From: Oscillospiraceae bacterium
GTDB taxonomy: Bacteria > Bacillota > Clostridia > Oscillospirales > Acutalibacteraceae
Assembly (NCBI GenBank): GCA_910574995.1
Contig: CAJTCS010000002.1
Coordinates: 62,001-126,000, forward strand
Length of the DNA stretch: 64,000 nucleotides
Direction of reading: 5' to 3'
Shown here: positions 38,197 through 46,507 of the stretch, one piece after another
Position numbering within the stretch: position 1 is the first letter of the stretch
How the letters are laid out: each line of letters starts with the position of its first letter
Notes under the pieces: generated by a model
The model's database searches: none
What the model saw: only the letters and a program-made list of their open reading frames with translations
What the model was told of the DNA's origin: nothing
Program-made: the position numbers and the translations under genes

Positions 38197-38982
38197 ATGA
38201 AAAGGATATACAGGGCTATAGGGGCGTTTCTCGCGTCGGCTGTGTTGGCGGCGTCCCTTTCCGGCTGCGACATCCCCATGCCGGGCTTTGCGGACTATGA
38301 CGTTTCCAGTTATATCCAGGCCCTGCTGGACAGCAGCTACCACAACTCCCACGAAAGCTTTATCGTAGCCGCCCAGGCCAATGCTGCCGACGCGGCGGAG
38401 AATCACGCCAGCACGGTGGAAAATGCCGCCGTTTACTTCTGCAATGCCTACAACATCTCCCCCACCGAGCAGCAGATGGCCCAGCTGCAAGAGGTATTCT
38501 CCCAGGTGTTCACCAAGGCCCAGTACACCGTAAAAGAAGAACAGAAGGTAGACACCGGCTATACCATCGAGATAGAGGTAACGCCCATCACCAATTTCAG
38601 CAATTGCAAAGCGGAACTGGAGCAGCTATTGAACCAGGCCCAGCAGGAGGCTGACGCCGCCAACGCCCCGTCCCCTACGCCAGAACCGGAGGATGAGGAA
38701 GACGAGGACAGCTGGGACGATTGGGATGATTGGGAGGAAGACAGCGAGCCGGAAAGCGCCGTTGCTACGCCCACGCCCAGCCCCCGGCCCCAGGTGGACG
38801 CGGAGGAGCTGTTTGTAAACAAGGTGCTGCATTACCTGCAGCAGCAAGCGGCGGCCCCAGCCTATGGGGCTGCCCGTTCTATGGTGCTGGATATCCGCCA
38901 GACAGCGGAAGGGGAACTGCAGTTGGACCTGAATCAGATAGATGCCATCGACCAAGCCATGGTGCCCTTTACCCAGGGCTGA
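38197..38982 (+). CDS. Lipoprotein with an acidic, Trp-containing linker; function unknown
   Basis: 261 residues. The signal peptide ends in lipobox LSGC. The exported part starts with a helical domain (about 25-160; YDVSSYIQALLDSSYHNS..., NISPTEQQMAQLQEVF). A Pro/Thr linker follows, with a very acidic stretch rich in Glu and Asp alternating with Trp (about 165-190). A second linker leads to a helical C-terminal domain. Resembles no characterised family I can name. GGAGGGCAG precedes the ATG. It sits between secA and the beta-helix gene and may be read through from secA. Confidence 0.6.
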   Translation: MKRIYRAIGAFLASAVLAASLSGCDIPMPGFADYDVSSYIQALLDSSYHNSHESFIVAAQANAADAAENHASTVENAAVYFCNAYNISPTEQQMAQLQEVFSQVFTKAQYTVKEEQKVDTGYTIEIEVTPITNFSNCKAELEQLLNQAQQEADAANAPSPTPEPEDEEDEDSWDDWDDWEEDSEPESAVATPTPSPRPQVDAEELFVNKVLHYLQQQAAAPAYGAARSMVLDIRQTAEGELQLDLNQIDAIDQAMVPFTQG

Positions 38983-39015
38983 AGGGCTGCAGAGACGGAA
39001 AAGGAGGATATTGTT

Positions 39016-39687
39016 ATGGGATTGGATGCATTGCGCACAGAGGCCCTTTTTGATTTGTCCCACACGGCTGCCCGGCCCTTGTTAGAGGGGGCGGAATACC
39101 CCTGGCAGGCATTGCCAGGCATAGGGGCCTTTATCCAGGAATTGGGGGCTTCGCTGCCCTTGTCGGAATACGAGCGGCGGGAAGGGGATGTGTGGATCCA
39201 TAAAAGCGCCGTCCTGTTCCCCAACTGCTATATCGCCGGGCCCTGCGTCGTTGGGCCTGGCGCCCAGGTGCGGCCTGGCGCTTTCATCCGGGGGAACGCC
39301 CTGGTGGGGGCGGGCTGCGTGGTGGGGAACTCTACGGAGCTGAAGAACGTTATTTTGTTTGATTCGGTGCAGGTGCCCCATTATAACTACGTGGGTGACT
39401 CCATCCTGGGGTATAAGTCCCACATGGGGGCCGGGGCGCTGACCTCCAACGTGAAGCAGGACAAGGGCCTGGTCACGGTGCGCGCGGAGGGCGGGATACT
39501 GGAAACGGGCCTGAAGAAATTCGGGGCCATACTGGGCGATGGGGTAGAGGTTGGCTGCAGCGCCGTGCTGAACCCTGGTACCGTGGTAGGCAAGGGCTCC
39601 CGGATATACCCGCTGTCCATGGTGCGGGGTTTCGTGCCTGGGGGCAGCATCTACAAGCGCCAGGGCGAGGTGGCGGCTATCCGCTGA
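39016..39687 (+). CDS. Left-handed beta-helix (hexapeptide repeat) protein, nucleotidyl/acyltransferase-like
   Basis: 223 residues. After a 55-residue leader, hexapeptide-like repeats ([VILA]GxxxxV: AGPCVVGPGAQVRPGAFIRGNALVG in pieces) form a left-handed parallel beta-helix. NSTELKNVILFDSVQVPHYNYVGDSILGYKSHMGAGA resembles the acetyltransferase part of GlmU-like enzymes. The nucleotidyltransferase half is absent. It is often annotated as a UDP-GlcNAc pyrophosphorylase-like protein; an acyltransferase on a sugar nucleotide or cell-wall precursor is a reasonable guess. Start has AAAGGAGGA upstream. It lies directly before the FtsW/PBP pair. Confidence 0.7.
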   Translation: MGLDALRTEALFDLSHTAARPLLEGAEYPWQALPGIGAFIQELGASLPLSEYERREGDVWIHKSAVLFPNCYIAGPCVVGPGAQVRPGAFIRGNALVGAGCVVGNSTELKNVILFDSVQVPHYNYVGDSILGYKSHMGAGALTSNVKQDKGLVTVRAEGGILETGLKKFGAILGDGVEVGCSAVLNPGTVVGKGSRIYPLSMVRGFVPGGSIYKRQGEVAAIR

Positions 39688-39760
39688 CCTGCGTCCCTCT
39701 CCAGCCCCAGCCGCCTGGGCCTGTAAAACTGTACAACCATAGGGAAAGGGGGAATGCTTT

Positions 39761-41896
39761 TTGGATATGGTCATGGAATTCCTGCAGTCGGGCGTGCTGC
39801 CCACTGTGCTGCTGCTGGTCCGGGCTATCGTGCCCTGTATGGCGCTGTATGTGGTGTGGCGGTGTTATACCTCCTTTAAGAAGGGGCAGCGCCGCCGGGA
39901 TCCAGTGGTCATGCTGTGCGAAGAGTCCACAGGGGTGCGTTTCCCGGTGCTATACTGGGAAAACTCCATCGGCCGCAGCCGCAGCTGCGATATCTGCCTG
40001 CCAGACGCCACTGTCTCCCGGGATCACGCGGTGTTGATGCGCCGGGAGGAAGGCTGGGTGGTGTGCGACACCGGCTCCCATTCCGGGGTACAGGTGAACG
40101 GCCGGGAGATTGAAGGCCAGCACCTTGTGAATATCGGGGATACCATCGCCATGGGCGATGTGAGGCTGACCCTGCGCAACGCCGAGACACCGCCCGCCAG
40201 GCGTAGGCGTATCTTCACCGGTTTCTCCCGCGAGGCAGCCTCCCCCATGAAGCTGATGGTAGTGGCCAGCCTGGTACATCTGCTGATGGCCCTGCAGGCC
40301 TGTATAGGGGAGGAAGGCTTCCGCCTGGCCCAGGGCATCCCCACCCTGATTGCCATGGTCATGGGCTGGGGGCTGTACATCTGGTCTATCGGTATCCAAC
40401 ACCGGGTCAGCTTTGAGATTGAAACCATCTGTTACCTGCTTTCTGGTATGGGGGTCGCCCTTCTTGCCGCTTACAACCTGGAGGGTATCAAAACGCAGCT
40501 GGCCGCCATGGGCATCGGCATCCTATTGTTCTGTTTCCTCATCTGGTTTATGAACGACATGGACCGGGTGGCCAGGTTCCGTGTCTATATCGCGGCCGGG
40601 GCCATTTTGCTGTTCCTCATCAACCTGGTCTTCGGGCGGGAGCAGTACGGCTCGAAAAACTGGATATTCATCGGTCCGGTCAGCTTCCAGCCCTCTGAAT
40701 TCATCAAGATCGCCTTTGTGTTCGTGGGCACTTCTACGCTGGACAGGCTGCAGACAAAAAAGAACATTACGGAGTTTTTGGTGTTTACCGGGATCTGCAT
40801 GGGCTTTTTGTTCATCATGCGGGATTTCGGTACGGCCGTGATTTTTTTCTCCTGTTTTTTGATCATCGCCTTTATGCGCTCGGGAAGCGTGCGTACCATT
40901 GCCCTCATCCTGGCTGGGGCGGCCATCGGCGTGCTGCTGATTTTACGCTTCATGCCATATGTGGCAGACCGCTTTGCAGGCTGGGGCCATGTATGGGAGC
41001 ACATCAACGACAGCCTGGGATACCAACAGACCCGGGTGCTTACCTATATGGCCAGCGGGGGCCTGTTTGGCATCGGCCTGGGCCAGGGAAACCTGGCAGG
41101 CATATTCGCGGCAGACAGCGACCTGGTTTTTGGCCTGGTTTGCGAGGAGCAAGGCCTGCTGCTGGCTTTGGTTGTGCTGCTGGCCATCGCTATGCTTACC
41201 TTGTATGCCCGCAGCGACGTGACACGCAGCCGCTCTACTTTCTTTTCCATTGGGGCCTGCGCCGTGGCGGGGATGCTCTTGTTCCAGACCTGTTTGAACG
41301 TGTTTGGTGCTACAGACGTGCTACCCCTTACCGGCGTGACCCTGCCTTTTATTAGCGCGGGTGGTTCCAGCATGATGTGCGTGTGGGGGCTGATGGCTTT
41401 TATCAAGGCCTCTGACGAGCGTACCTATGGGGCCCGCCGCTCTTCGAAAGGGGGCCGCCGTTCTCAAGAAGCTATGCCCGAGGGACGGCATGGCCCGGCA
41501 GGGCGGGGCAGCGGCTACCGGGCGGAATCTTACAGCAATACGGGGACAGTGCCCCGAGTGCGGCCAGATTTTGCCGCCACAGGGGAGGTCTACAGCGATA
41601 CGGGCGCGGTACCCCCAGCCCGCCCGAAGCCCCCGGTGCGGCCAGATTTTGCCGCCACAGGAGAGGTCTACAGCGATACGGGCGCGGTACCCCCAGCCCG
41701 CCCGAAGCCCCCGGCGCGGCCAGATTTTGCCGCCACAGGGGAGGTCTACAGCGATACGGGCACGGTACCCCCAGTCCGCCTGAAGCCCCCGGCGCGGCCA
41801 GATTTTGCCGCCACAGGGGAGGTCTATAGTGATACAGGCGCAGTATCCCCGCCGCCAGGGAAAGGGGACATGGAAGACATCAACAGCTGGGGCTGA
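39761..41896 (+). CDS. FHA domain-FtsW/RodA/SpoVE fusion with C-terminal repeat array
   Basis: 711 residues. A first transmembrane helix (about 10-35) leads to a cytoplasmic FHA domain (about 50-138; GRS at 71-73, SRDH at 86-89, NG at 113-114), which normally binds phosphothreonine. A SEDS-type polymerase follows (about 165-560) with ten hydrophobic helices and the conserved SKNWIFIGPVSFQPSEF and PLTGVTLPFISAGGSS motifs. The tail (about 560-711) is Arg/Pro-rich and carries four 26-residue repeats. The fused polymerase presumably makes glycan strands for the PBP encoded 11 bp downstream. Start is likely TTG 39761 (AAAGGGGG 8 nt away), with ATG 39767 and ATG 39773 as alternatives. Confidence 0.82.
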   Translation: MDMVMEFLQSGVLPTVLLLVRAIVPCMALYVVWRCYTSFKKGQRRRDPVVMLCEESTGVRFPVLYWENSIGRSRSCDICLPDATVSRDHAVLMRREEGWVVCDTGSHSGVQVNGREIEGQHLVNIGDTIAMGDVRLTLRNAETPPARRRRIFTGFSREAASPMKLMVVASLVHLLMALQACIGEEGFRLAQGIPTLIAMVMGWGLYIWSIGIQHRVSFEIETICYLLSGMGVALLAAYNLEGIKTQLAAMGIGILLFCFLIWFMNDMDRVARFRVYIAAGAILLFLINLVFGREQYGSKNWIFIGPVSFQPSEFIKIAFVFVGTSTLDRLQTKKNITEFLVFTGICMGFLFIMRDFGTAVIFFSCFLIIAFMRSGSVRTIALILAGAAIGVLLILRFMPYVADRFAGWGHVWEHINDSLGYQQTRVLTYMASGGLFGIGLGQGNLAGIFAADSDLVFGLVCEEQGLLLALVVLLAIAMLTLYARSDVTRSRSTFFSIGACAVAGMLLFQTCLNVFGATDVLPLTGVTLPFISAGGSSMMCVWGLMAFIKASDERTYGARRSSKGGRRSQEAMPEGRHGPAGRGSGYRAESYSNTGTVPRVRPDFAATGEVYSDTGAVPPARPKPPVRPDFAATGEVYSDTGAVPPARPKPPARPDFAATGEVYSDTGTVPPVRLKPPARPDFAATGEVYSDTGAVSPPPGKGDMEDINSWG
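41561..41860 (+). repeat. Tandem 78-bp coding repeat, four copies
   Basis: Copies begin at 41561, 41639, 41717 and 41795. Each encodes 26 residues starting RPDFAATGEVYSDTGAV and ending in a Pro-rich run; the fourth degenerates at its end. A partial relative (SNTGTVPRV) precedes the first copy. The copies are nearly identical in DNA, suggesting recent expansion and possible copy-number variation between strains. Confidence 0.9.
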
Positions 41897-41907
41897 CAGG
41901 AAAGGGG

Positions 41908-43266
41908 ATGGCCTTTTTGAAAACAGTGGGTTTGCGCTCGATCGTATTGTATATTTTGTTAGCAGTTTTTCTGGGCGGCGTGGGGTATCTGGTGGTAAAC
42001 CTGTTCCTCAACGGACGCACTTGGGCTATGCAGCCCTATAACGGCCATCTCGGCAGCCAAATGGGGGACATCCTGGACTGTGATGGCGCGGTTCTGGCTA
42101 CCTCAAAGGAAGGGGAAAGGCAATATAGCGAGGACGCGACGGTACGGCGGGCGTTGCTGCATACTATTGGGGACACAGCCGGCTATATCGGCACAGGGGT
42201 GCAGTCTACAATGGGCGGGAAGCTGACTGGGTATAATTTTATCACGGGCCTGAACCAGACCCCTTTCAGCCAGCTGGGCAGCACCGTTACCCTAACAGTG
42301 GACCAGGATGTGTGCGCCGCCGCCTATACTGCCATGGATGGCCACAACGGTGCGGCGATATTATATAATTATGAGAATGGCGACATCCTCTGCAAAGTTA
42401 GCGCCCCCAGCTTTGACCCCTCCGACGTGCCGGAGGATTTGGAAACCAACGACGCTTATAAGGGCGCGTATCTGGATAATACCCTGTCTTCCAGCTTCAC
42501 CCCTGGCAGCATCTTTAAGCTGGTGACAGTTGCCGCCGCTATGGAAAAGTGGCCGGAGGACTGGAGCAGCCGTACCTACGACTGCTGGGGCGCCCAGGAT
42601 GTGGGAGGGAGCGACATTACTTGCCTCCATGGGGAATCCCATGGGACCCAGGATGCTTTCTCCGCAATGGGCAATTCCTGTAACATTTATTTTGCCCAGC
42701 TGGCCAACGACGTGGGGCGGGATTCCCTACAGAAAAAAGCGGAGGACATGGGCTTCAACCAAGAGTTTACCTTCGATGGCGTTGCTGTGGCGAAGAGCAC
42801 CATAGACCTTTCCTCTGCCAACGCAAACCAGCTGGGCTGGGCAGGGGTGGGCCAATACACAGTGCTGGCAAACCCCTATCACATGATGGTCCTGGCCGGG
42901 GCCATTGCAAATGGAGGGGCCTATACGCAGCCTAGGCTGGCAGACAACCCGAACCTCCTTTCCGGGCTGGTGCAGCCGGGGGACAGGAAGCTGGTAACAG
43001 CCGTGGAGGCCAGCCAGCTGAAGTCTTTGATGCGCAGCGACGTGGAGAATTATTATGGGGATTGGCTGTTCCCCGAAGGCATGGCCGTTTGCGCCAAAAC
43101 GGGCACGGGCGAGGTGGGGGAGGGCAAAGGGCCCAACTGCTGGATGATGGGCTTTTGTGACAGCAGCCAATATCCGTATGCCTTTGCCGTGGTGGTGGAA
43201 GAAGGCACAGGTGGCATTGAGACGGCGGGCGCGGTGGTTAGTGCCATGCTGCAGGCCCTGGTGTGA
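41908..43266 (+). CDS. Penicillin-binding protein, transpeptidase (FtsI/PbpA-like)
   Basis: 452 residues: one N-terminal transmembrane helix, a short dimerisation-like region, then a class B transpeptidase domain with SxxK in SIFK (Ser201), SxN as SCN (257-259) and KTG at 397-399. It cross-links peptidoglycan outside the membrane. The N-terminal pedestal is short compared with PBP2/PBP3. Its gene follows the FHA-FtsW gene by 11 bp with ribosome site AGGAAAGGGG, so the pair probably forms a dedicated glycan polymerase/transpeptidase unit; the FtsW-type partner points to division or sporulation rather than elongation. Confidence 0.88.
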   Translation: MAFLKTVGLRSIVLYILLAVFLGGVGYLVVNLFLNGRTWAMQPYNGHLGSQMGDILDCDGAVLATSKEGERQYSEDATVRRALLHTIGDTAGYIGTGVQSTMGGKLTGYNFITGLNQTPFSQLGSTVTLTVDQDVCAAAYTAMDGHNGAAILYNYENGDILCKVSAPSFDPSDVPEDLETNDAYKGAYLDNTLSSSFTPGSIFKLVTVAAAMEKWPEDWSSRTYDCWGAQDVGGSDITCLHGESHGTQDAFSAMGNSCNIYFAQLANDVGRDSLQKKAEDMGFNQEFTFDGVAVAKSTIDLSSANANQLGWAGVGQYTVLANPYHMMVLAGAIANGGAYTQPRLADNPNLLSGLVQPGDRKLVTAVEASQLKSLMRSDVENYYGDWLFPEGMAVCAKTGTGEVGEGKGPNCWMMGFCDSSQYPYAFAVVVEEGTGGIETAGAVVSAMLQALV

Positions 43267-43741
43267 GACAGGGGAGGCCCTACGGTCGTTGTTAATCCAC
43301 ACCCATTATGGACATTATCAAGCAATATGGCTCTGAGTTGGAAACCTTTGTCCCAGACGGGAAGCTAGGCCATGATTTTACCGGGTGGGCAACCTGGTTT
43401 TCTCTGGCCTGTCGCTACTCCTAATCCTCACGGCAAAAGGGGACGATATTTGCCAGCCGTGCCGCCTGTATCGCGGAGAAATATATGCCCGTTGAAGGGC
43501 CAAGGGCTGCAAATAGGTACCCCCCCCTCGAAGAGGCCTGGAGGGCCTCTCAAAACCGCTAATCTGGAACAGCCATTTATAAGTAAAACCCTACTTTTTC
43601 AAAAAGGTAGGGTTCCGATAGGCAAAAAAACAGCGCCCTTCCTGGACAGGAGGCGCTGTTCTTTTGCTTATTGCAGTGAGAGCGTGAATGAGGCCGCATA
43701 ACTTGCAAAGCTACAGGCGGGCTTCCCACCTGAAGCAAGCC
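43267..43741. other. 475-bp convergent intergenic region
   Basis: Separates the plus-strand PBP gene from the minus-strand DUF4097 gene. It holds a hairpin of CCCTAC/GTAGGG arms around 43587-43614 and the terminator at 43625-43665. A 38-codon frame at 43308-43424 (MDIIKQYGSELETF...) has no ribosome site and is not called. No other gene or RNA was recognised. Confidence 0.6.
43625..43665. terminator. Bidirectional terminator between convergent genes
   Basis: A-rich left flank, AACAGCGCC (43629-43637), loop, GGCGCTGTT (43652-43660), then CTTTT. It can end transcripts from both sides. Confidence 0.8.
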
Positions 43742-44746
43742 CTAATCCGCTCTTCCCACTGTGATGTCACCAGAAGTGGTGGTAAAGTGGAAATCCCCTT
43801 GGGCCGGGCCGGGGCCGTATACAGCGCCACCTTCGCCCATGCCAGTAGAGGGGAAATCGCAACTGAATTCCCCAGAAAGGGTGTCATGGCCCGCCGAAAA
43901 ACTGGCGCTGGCTGGCAGCTCGACGGTCAGGTTCCCGGAGACGGAATCCATGGATAGCTCTTGGGGGCAGGCGGCCAGGCTGGCATGGATTAGGCCGGAC
44001 ACACTGTTAGCGTAGAATCCTTCCGTGGCGCTGCCTGCGAAGGAGGTGGCGCCGGATATGGTGTCGCAGTCTACACGTTGGGCCTGGATGCCTGTCAGGG
44101 TGAAATTCCCAGAGGTGCTGTTTATACCCAGCCCTTTTGCTTCCAGGCCTTGCGCTACAACGGCCCCTGAAACCGTGTTCAGGCCAGCGTCACCGGAAAG
44201 GGAGATATCTGTCAGGAAGAACGTTCCGGAAACGCTGTTTAACTCCAGGCTTTTGGCGGCAAGGGAAGAAAGGTCCATGTCTCCAGAAAGGTTGGAGGCC
44301 TCTACCTCGTGCAGCTGGGCGGCTACCTCACGGGGCAGCTGGATGCGCAGCAGTTTTTCCCGCTGCCCGCCGAACCAGCCGAACAGGTTGAAGCGGAACC
44401 GTTCTTTGTCCCATTTGATGCGCAGGTTGCCATCCCCCAGGGTGACCTGCATGCTGGTGGACTTATCCAGGACTTGGCTGCTGCTTTCACTCACAACCAC
44501 TGGGCCGCCGTCTGTGACGCTAATTTCGATTGGGCCGGCTTCCCAGTCGATGTATATGTTTTCAACCGGGTATTCGGCAGGGTCGTAGTCCACCGTGTGG
44601 TCGTGGCCATAGGGCTGGCCGTCCTCCTTTGCCCTGGCCAGGAAGCCGAATCCGTCGCTTTGCAAGCCCACCGCCAGCACACAGGATAACAGCACCACCG
44701 CGATGGAACAGGTGATTATGGTGAAAATGGCGCGTTTTTTTTGCAT
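43742..44746 (-). CDS. DUF4097-type exported beta-repeat protein
   Basis: 334 residues. An N-terminal membrane segment (AIFTIITCSIAVVLLSCVLAVGL) anchors a large extracytoplasmic domain made of short beta repeats (SVSGTFFLTD, TVSGAVVAQG, STSGNFTLTG, TISGATSFAG, SVSGLIHA, TTSGDITVG). This repeat pattern is typical of DUF4097/YvlB-like proteins, which often sit with PadR and DUF1700 partners and respond to envelope stress. Last gene of the padR operon, about 50 bp after the DUF1700 gene. The start is ATG 44746 with GGAAGGAAT-like sequence upstream. Confidence 0.75.
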   Translation of the reverse strand: MQKKRAIFTIITCSIAVVLLSCVLAVGLQSDGFGFLARAKEDGQPYGHDHTVDYDPAEYPVENIYIDWEAGPIEISVTDGGPVVVSESSSQVLDKSTSMQVTLGDGNLRIKWDKERFRFNLFGWFGGQREKLLRIQLPREVAAQLHEVEASNLSGDMDLSSLAAKSLELNSVSGTFFLTDISLSGDAGLNTVSGAVVAQGLEAKGLGINSTSGNFTLTGIQAQRVDCDTISGATSFAGSATEGFYANSVSGLIHASLAACPQELSMDSVSGNLTVELPASASFSAGHDTLSGEFSCDFPSTGMGEGGAVYGPGPAQGDFHFTTTSGDITVGRAD

Positions 44747-44798
44747 TTCTATTCCTTCTTTCCAGAAAATCCCAAATGGGTAGGAAGGCCGTAGCCTG

Positions 44799-45512
44799 TT
44801 AGGGCATGGGGGGGCCTTTGCGCTGGTTGGGCTCTTGCAGGGTCAACACGGCGCTGATGATGCCGTCTATCCCAGGGGCGATGAGGAAGATAATCCAGGT
44901 GATGTACCATTTATGGGTACCGAAGCTGATGAGGAAATAAAACGCCAGCACCAAAGGCCAATAGGCCGAGCGGATGGCCCGCAGCAACCGCTTTTTCTGG
45001 GACTTGCCCGCCTGCCATTGCTTGAAGTCCTCCACCATGGTGGAGGGGACAGGGGCCTTGGGGGGCCTGGTCATGTGGTGGTAGATCAGCAGCCCGGTGG
45101 CGCAGGCAATCATGACAAACATAATGATTACACCCAGGGTAGGCGCGGGGGAATATTCGCCGAAGAGGGAGGTAAGGCCAATTAGCGGTACCACGCTGAG
45201 GATGTACAGCATTACGGCAATGGTGACCACGGCTGCGCGGCTGTTGCGGTCCTGGGCCTGGGGCGCGGGCTGGGGCATGGGGGACGCCGCCGGGGGCTCT
45301 TCCCCTGCAAGGCCCTGGAACAGCTCGCCGACGTCGCCGATGCTCATCACAGTCTGGTTATAGGCCTCCTCCGGGGCCCTGCCTTCGGCCAACAGGGCGT
45401 TGTACTTGTCCAGTAGGTTCTGGGTCAACTCTACTTTCAATTCATAGGCTTGCTGGGTGTGGGGGGCGCTTTGGAACAATTCGTCTACATAGGCCCTTAT
45501 CTGATATTCCAT
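44799..45512 (-). CDS. DUF1700-like membrane protein
   Basis: 237 residues. The soluble N-terminus (YQIRAYVDELFQSAPHTQQAYELKVELTQNL...) fits the DUF1700/permease-prefix helical domain, with EEAYNQTVMSIGDVGEL as its conserved end. A Pro-rich linker follows, then four hydrophobic segments. Such proteins are usually encoded between a PadR regulator and a DUF4097 protein and may relay a membrane signal; the mechanism is unknown. The ATG at 45512 has AAGGAAGG 8 nt upstream, better than the TTG at 45518. Confidence 0.7.
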   Translation of the reverse strand: MEYQIRAYVDELFQSAPHTQQAYELKVELTQNLLDKYNALLAEGRAPEEAYNQTVMSIGDVGELFQGLAGEEPPAASPMPQPAPQAQDRNSRAAVVTIAVMLYILSVVPLIGLTSLFGEYSPAPTLGVIIMFVMIACATGLLIYHHMTRPPKAPVPSTMVEDFKQWQAGKSQKKRLLRAIRSAYWPLVLAFYFLISFGTHKWYITWIIFLIAPGIDGIISAVLTLQEPNQRKGPPMP

Positions 45513-45545
45513 ATTCAAAACCTTCCTTTCCCTATGTTATAAAGG

Positions 45546-45881
45546 TCAACCTTCGTCCGGGCGGATCAGCCTTTGCAAAAGCCGCATAGACTGTTCCCAT
45601 TCCGCCGCCAGGCGGTAATATTGCTCTACTCCCAAGGGGGTGATGGAATAATACCGCCGGCGGGCCCCGGTGTTCTCGTCACCCCAATAGGAAGAGATGT
45701 ACCCTACTTGTTCCAGCCGCCTGAAAGCGGTGTATAGGGTGGCCTCCTTCAGCTCCAGCTGTCCGCCGGTCTTTTCCACGATGGCCCGGTTTATCTTGTA
45801 GCCATAGCTGTCGTTCTGCATCAGCTGGGCCAGGATAATGGTATCGGTGTGCCCCCGCAGCATATCAGACGCAATGGACAA
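45546..45881 (-). CDS. PadR-family transcriptional regulator
   Basis: A 111-residue winged-helix repressor of the short PadR type. SDMLRGHTDTIILAQLMQNDSYGYKINRAIVEKTGG and LKEATLYTAFRRLEQVGYISSYW match the family helices and wing. It is the first gene of an operon with DUF1700 and DUF4097 genes and probably represses it, since a perfect palindrome overlaps the promoter. The start is TTG at 45881, placed after GGGGGGCGAGAGA; the ATG at 45863 is the alternative but would remove conserved residues. The ligand is unknown. Confidence 0.85.
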   Translation of the reverse strand: MSIASDMLRGHTDTIILAQLMQNDSYGYKINRAIVEKTGGQLELKEATLYTAFRRLEQVGYISSYWGDENTGARRRYYSITPLGVEQYYRLAAEWEQSMRLLQRLIRPDEG

Positions 45882-45950
45882 ATCTCTCGCCCCCCTTTTC
45901 TGTTTTTTCCTTGGCCAGCCAGTAGGGGCCGGCTTTTTTGCTCTGGCATG

Positions 45951-45993
45951 ATTATACGCCTAATATACCTCGCCTGTCAAGGTATATTAGGCG
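45951..45993 (-). promoter_or_regulatory. PadR operon promoter overlapped by a perfect 14-bp inverted repeat
   Basis: On the minus strand TTGACA (reverse complement of 45975-45980) and TATAAT (45951-45956) are both perfect and 18 bp apart. Arms CGCCTAATATACCT (45957-45970) and AGGTATATTAGGCG (45980-45993) pair perfectly around a 9-bp centre, covering the whole spacer and -35 box. A bound dimer would block polymerase. The surrounding 359-bp gap (45882-46240) otherwise holds only the glpK-side promoter. Confidence 0.85.
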
Positions 45994-46148
45994 TCAAAAA
46001 GCTTACAGATTTCTTACCGGCCAAAGGCTTCCTGTATGCGGCAAGGCGGTAGGGTGGGCTGGTTTCGTTTCTGGGTGCTGGCAGTGGGGGAGGGCCAGCC
46101 TGCCGGAGGCAGAGGCTTTGCCAACATTGCCCGCGCTTTTTTGGGTGC

Positions 46149-46177
46149 TTGCGCCTGGGCGGCGGATATGGTATACT
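46149..46177 (+). promoter_or_regulatory. Promoter for the small membrane protein-glpK operon
   Basis: TTGCGC and TATACT with a 17-bp spacer. Confidence 0.55.
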
Positions 46178-46240
46178 GTCTATAAAAGCAGGGTACTGTA
46201 CAACCTTTCCGTACAGGGCTTACAAAAGGAGGCGTCTTGT

Positions 46241-46492
46241 ATGAAAAAGTGGAAGCGTGGCGTGTGGGTCTGTTTCGTCCTTATTTTGTTGGATGCTCTG
46301 TCCTTTGGGGTACACCTGTTCGACCTGCGGGTGCGGTATATGGCAGCCGTCTCCCAGGGGGCGTCGGCGCCGTTTGGGGTATACGCCCTGCCCGCCCTTT
46401 TAGGGCACGGGGCGGCGCTGCTTCTGCTGCTGGGGGCGGGCGGCTGTTGTTGGTGGAAAGCCTGGCGGCAGAACCAGGAAGAAAAGAGATGA
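46241..46492 (+). CDS. Small two-helix membrane protein upstream of glpK
   Basis: 83 residues. A basic start (KKWKRG) precedes one membrane helix (VWVCFVLILLDALSFGVHLF), a short extracellular loop, a second helix (about 50-72; LLGHGAALLLLLGAGGCCWW) and a charged tail. I know no named family. AAAAGGAGG lies 9 nt before the ATG, which supports translation of this frame rather than the overlapping GC-rich one. It precedes glpK by 15 bp and is surely cotranscribed; it might assist glycerol entry or be unrelated. Confidence 0.6.
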   Translation: MKKWKRGVWVCFVLILLDALSFGVHLFDLRVRYMAAVSQGASAPFGVYALPALLGHGAALLLLLGAGGCCWWKAWRQNQEEKR

Positions 46493-46507
46493 GGGAATGG
46501 TGATTTT

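Noticed and set aside
43308-43424. 38-codon frame MDIIKQYGSELETF... after the PBP gene
   Set aside because: No ribosome site or promoter; could be a gene remnant, but no family match was recognised.
43372-43701. 109-codon frame in the convergent gap
   Set aside because: Runs across two hairpins/terminators, with low-complexity Arg/Pro/Lys composition and no ribosome site.
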